From assembly GCF_009708035.1 (NCBI RefSeq), contig NZ_WMBQ01000001.1, positions 1,364,001-1,428,000 of the forward strand: a stretch of DNA of 64,000 nucleotides, read 5' to 3'. The notes beneath the pieces were generated by a model that made no database searches, was not told where the DNA came from, and worked only from the letters and a program-made list of their open reading frames with translations. Positions 63,845 through 64,000 of this stretch are shown one piece after another. Position numbers and translations under genes: made by a program. The stretch is from Hyphomicrobium album (GTDB lineage Bacteria; Pseudomonadota; Alphaproteobacteria; Rhizobiales; Hyphomicrobiaceae). The first letter of the stretch is position 1. Every line of letters begins with the position of its first letter.

Positions 63845-64000
63845 GAGGTTCCGGCCGGCGAGATTTCGATCAAAAGTACTTTAGACCCGCCAGGCGCGGC
63901 GCGCAGTACCGCCATCGGGTGGATGAGAACGCCGCGGCGATCCGGCAGCCAAGCATCGGTGCGTTTCTCTGCCGACGGGTGCAAAGGCGCCTACGCCAAA

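Noticed and set aside
63845..64000. Possible partial gene at the right edge
   Set aside because: All three minus-strand frames are open for part of the stretch but none shows a recognisable C-terminus or motif, so I did not assign one.

Overview
The window is high-GC, densely coded DNA that looks like an alphaproteobacterial chromosome, most likely order Hyphomicrobiales (Rhizobiales). The signs are an NrsF-type anti-sigma factor beside an ECF sigma factor, BluB with late cobalamin genes, MHYT-type c-di-GMP enzymes, and many small secreted rhizobial-type proteins. This placement is inferred from gene content; no rRNA lies in the window. I see no CRISPR array, prophage or insertion sequence.

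Layout. 1-5.5 kb: partial methyltransferase, rsmB, a MAPEG protein, guaB, a PsiF-repeat secreted protein and small unknowns. 5.5-13 kb: an MHYT-GGDEF-EAL protein, a YedI/DUF808 protein, a divergent LysR regulator/Tat-exported hydrolase pair with a three-half-site operator, and a second exported hydrolase. 13-21.3 kb: an FdhF/YdeP molybdoenzyme, a membrane protein-HlyD-AI-2E group, a NarL/UhpB-type two-component system and a secreted cupin. 21.3-24.5 kb: rlmE, ppx/gppA, an M15 peptidase and tRNA-Gln(CUG). 24.5-25.5 kb: a decayed patch with an amber-interrupted gene. 25.5-30 kb: GlsB-type protein, diguanylate cyclase, small unknowns and a purine permease.

30-44.2 kb holds two RND efflux systems, an MdtABC-like triple and a MexEF/AcrAB-like pair. 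Between them sit an ECF sigma/NrsF pair and a DoxX gene whose Shine-Dalgarno is inside a stable hairpin. 44.2-49.8 kb is a late cobalamin cluster (bluB, cobB, cobU/cobP, an unknown membrane protein, cobS, cobC, cobT). 49.9-52.5 kb is a triple-PAS GGDEF-EAL protein.

52.5-56.1 kb is the most interesting region. It encodes an exosortase fused to a CPBP/CAAX protease (XrtE type), an outer-membrane beta-barrel, and a 62-residue protein that is little more than a signal peptide plus a VPEID-CTERM-like sorting tail. Tandem hairpins precede the small gene, and an orphan intrinsic terminator (possible small RNA) lies nearby. 56.4 kb to the end is a surface-polysaccharide cluster (manC, unknown protein, FkbM and class I methyltransferases, sugar epimerase, DUF4910 peptidase-like protein, rfbC) that runs off the window. 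Exosortase systems are commonly linked to exopolysaccharide loci, so the two regions probably act together at the cell envelope. Three c-di-GMP enzymes in the window fit a surface-attachment lifestyle.
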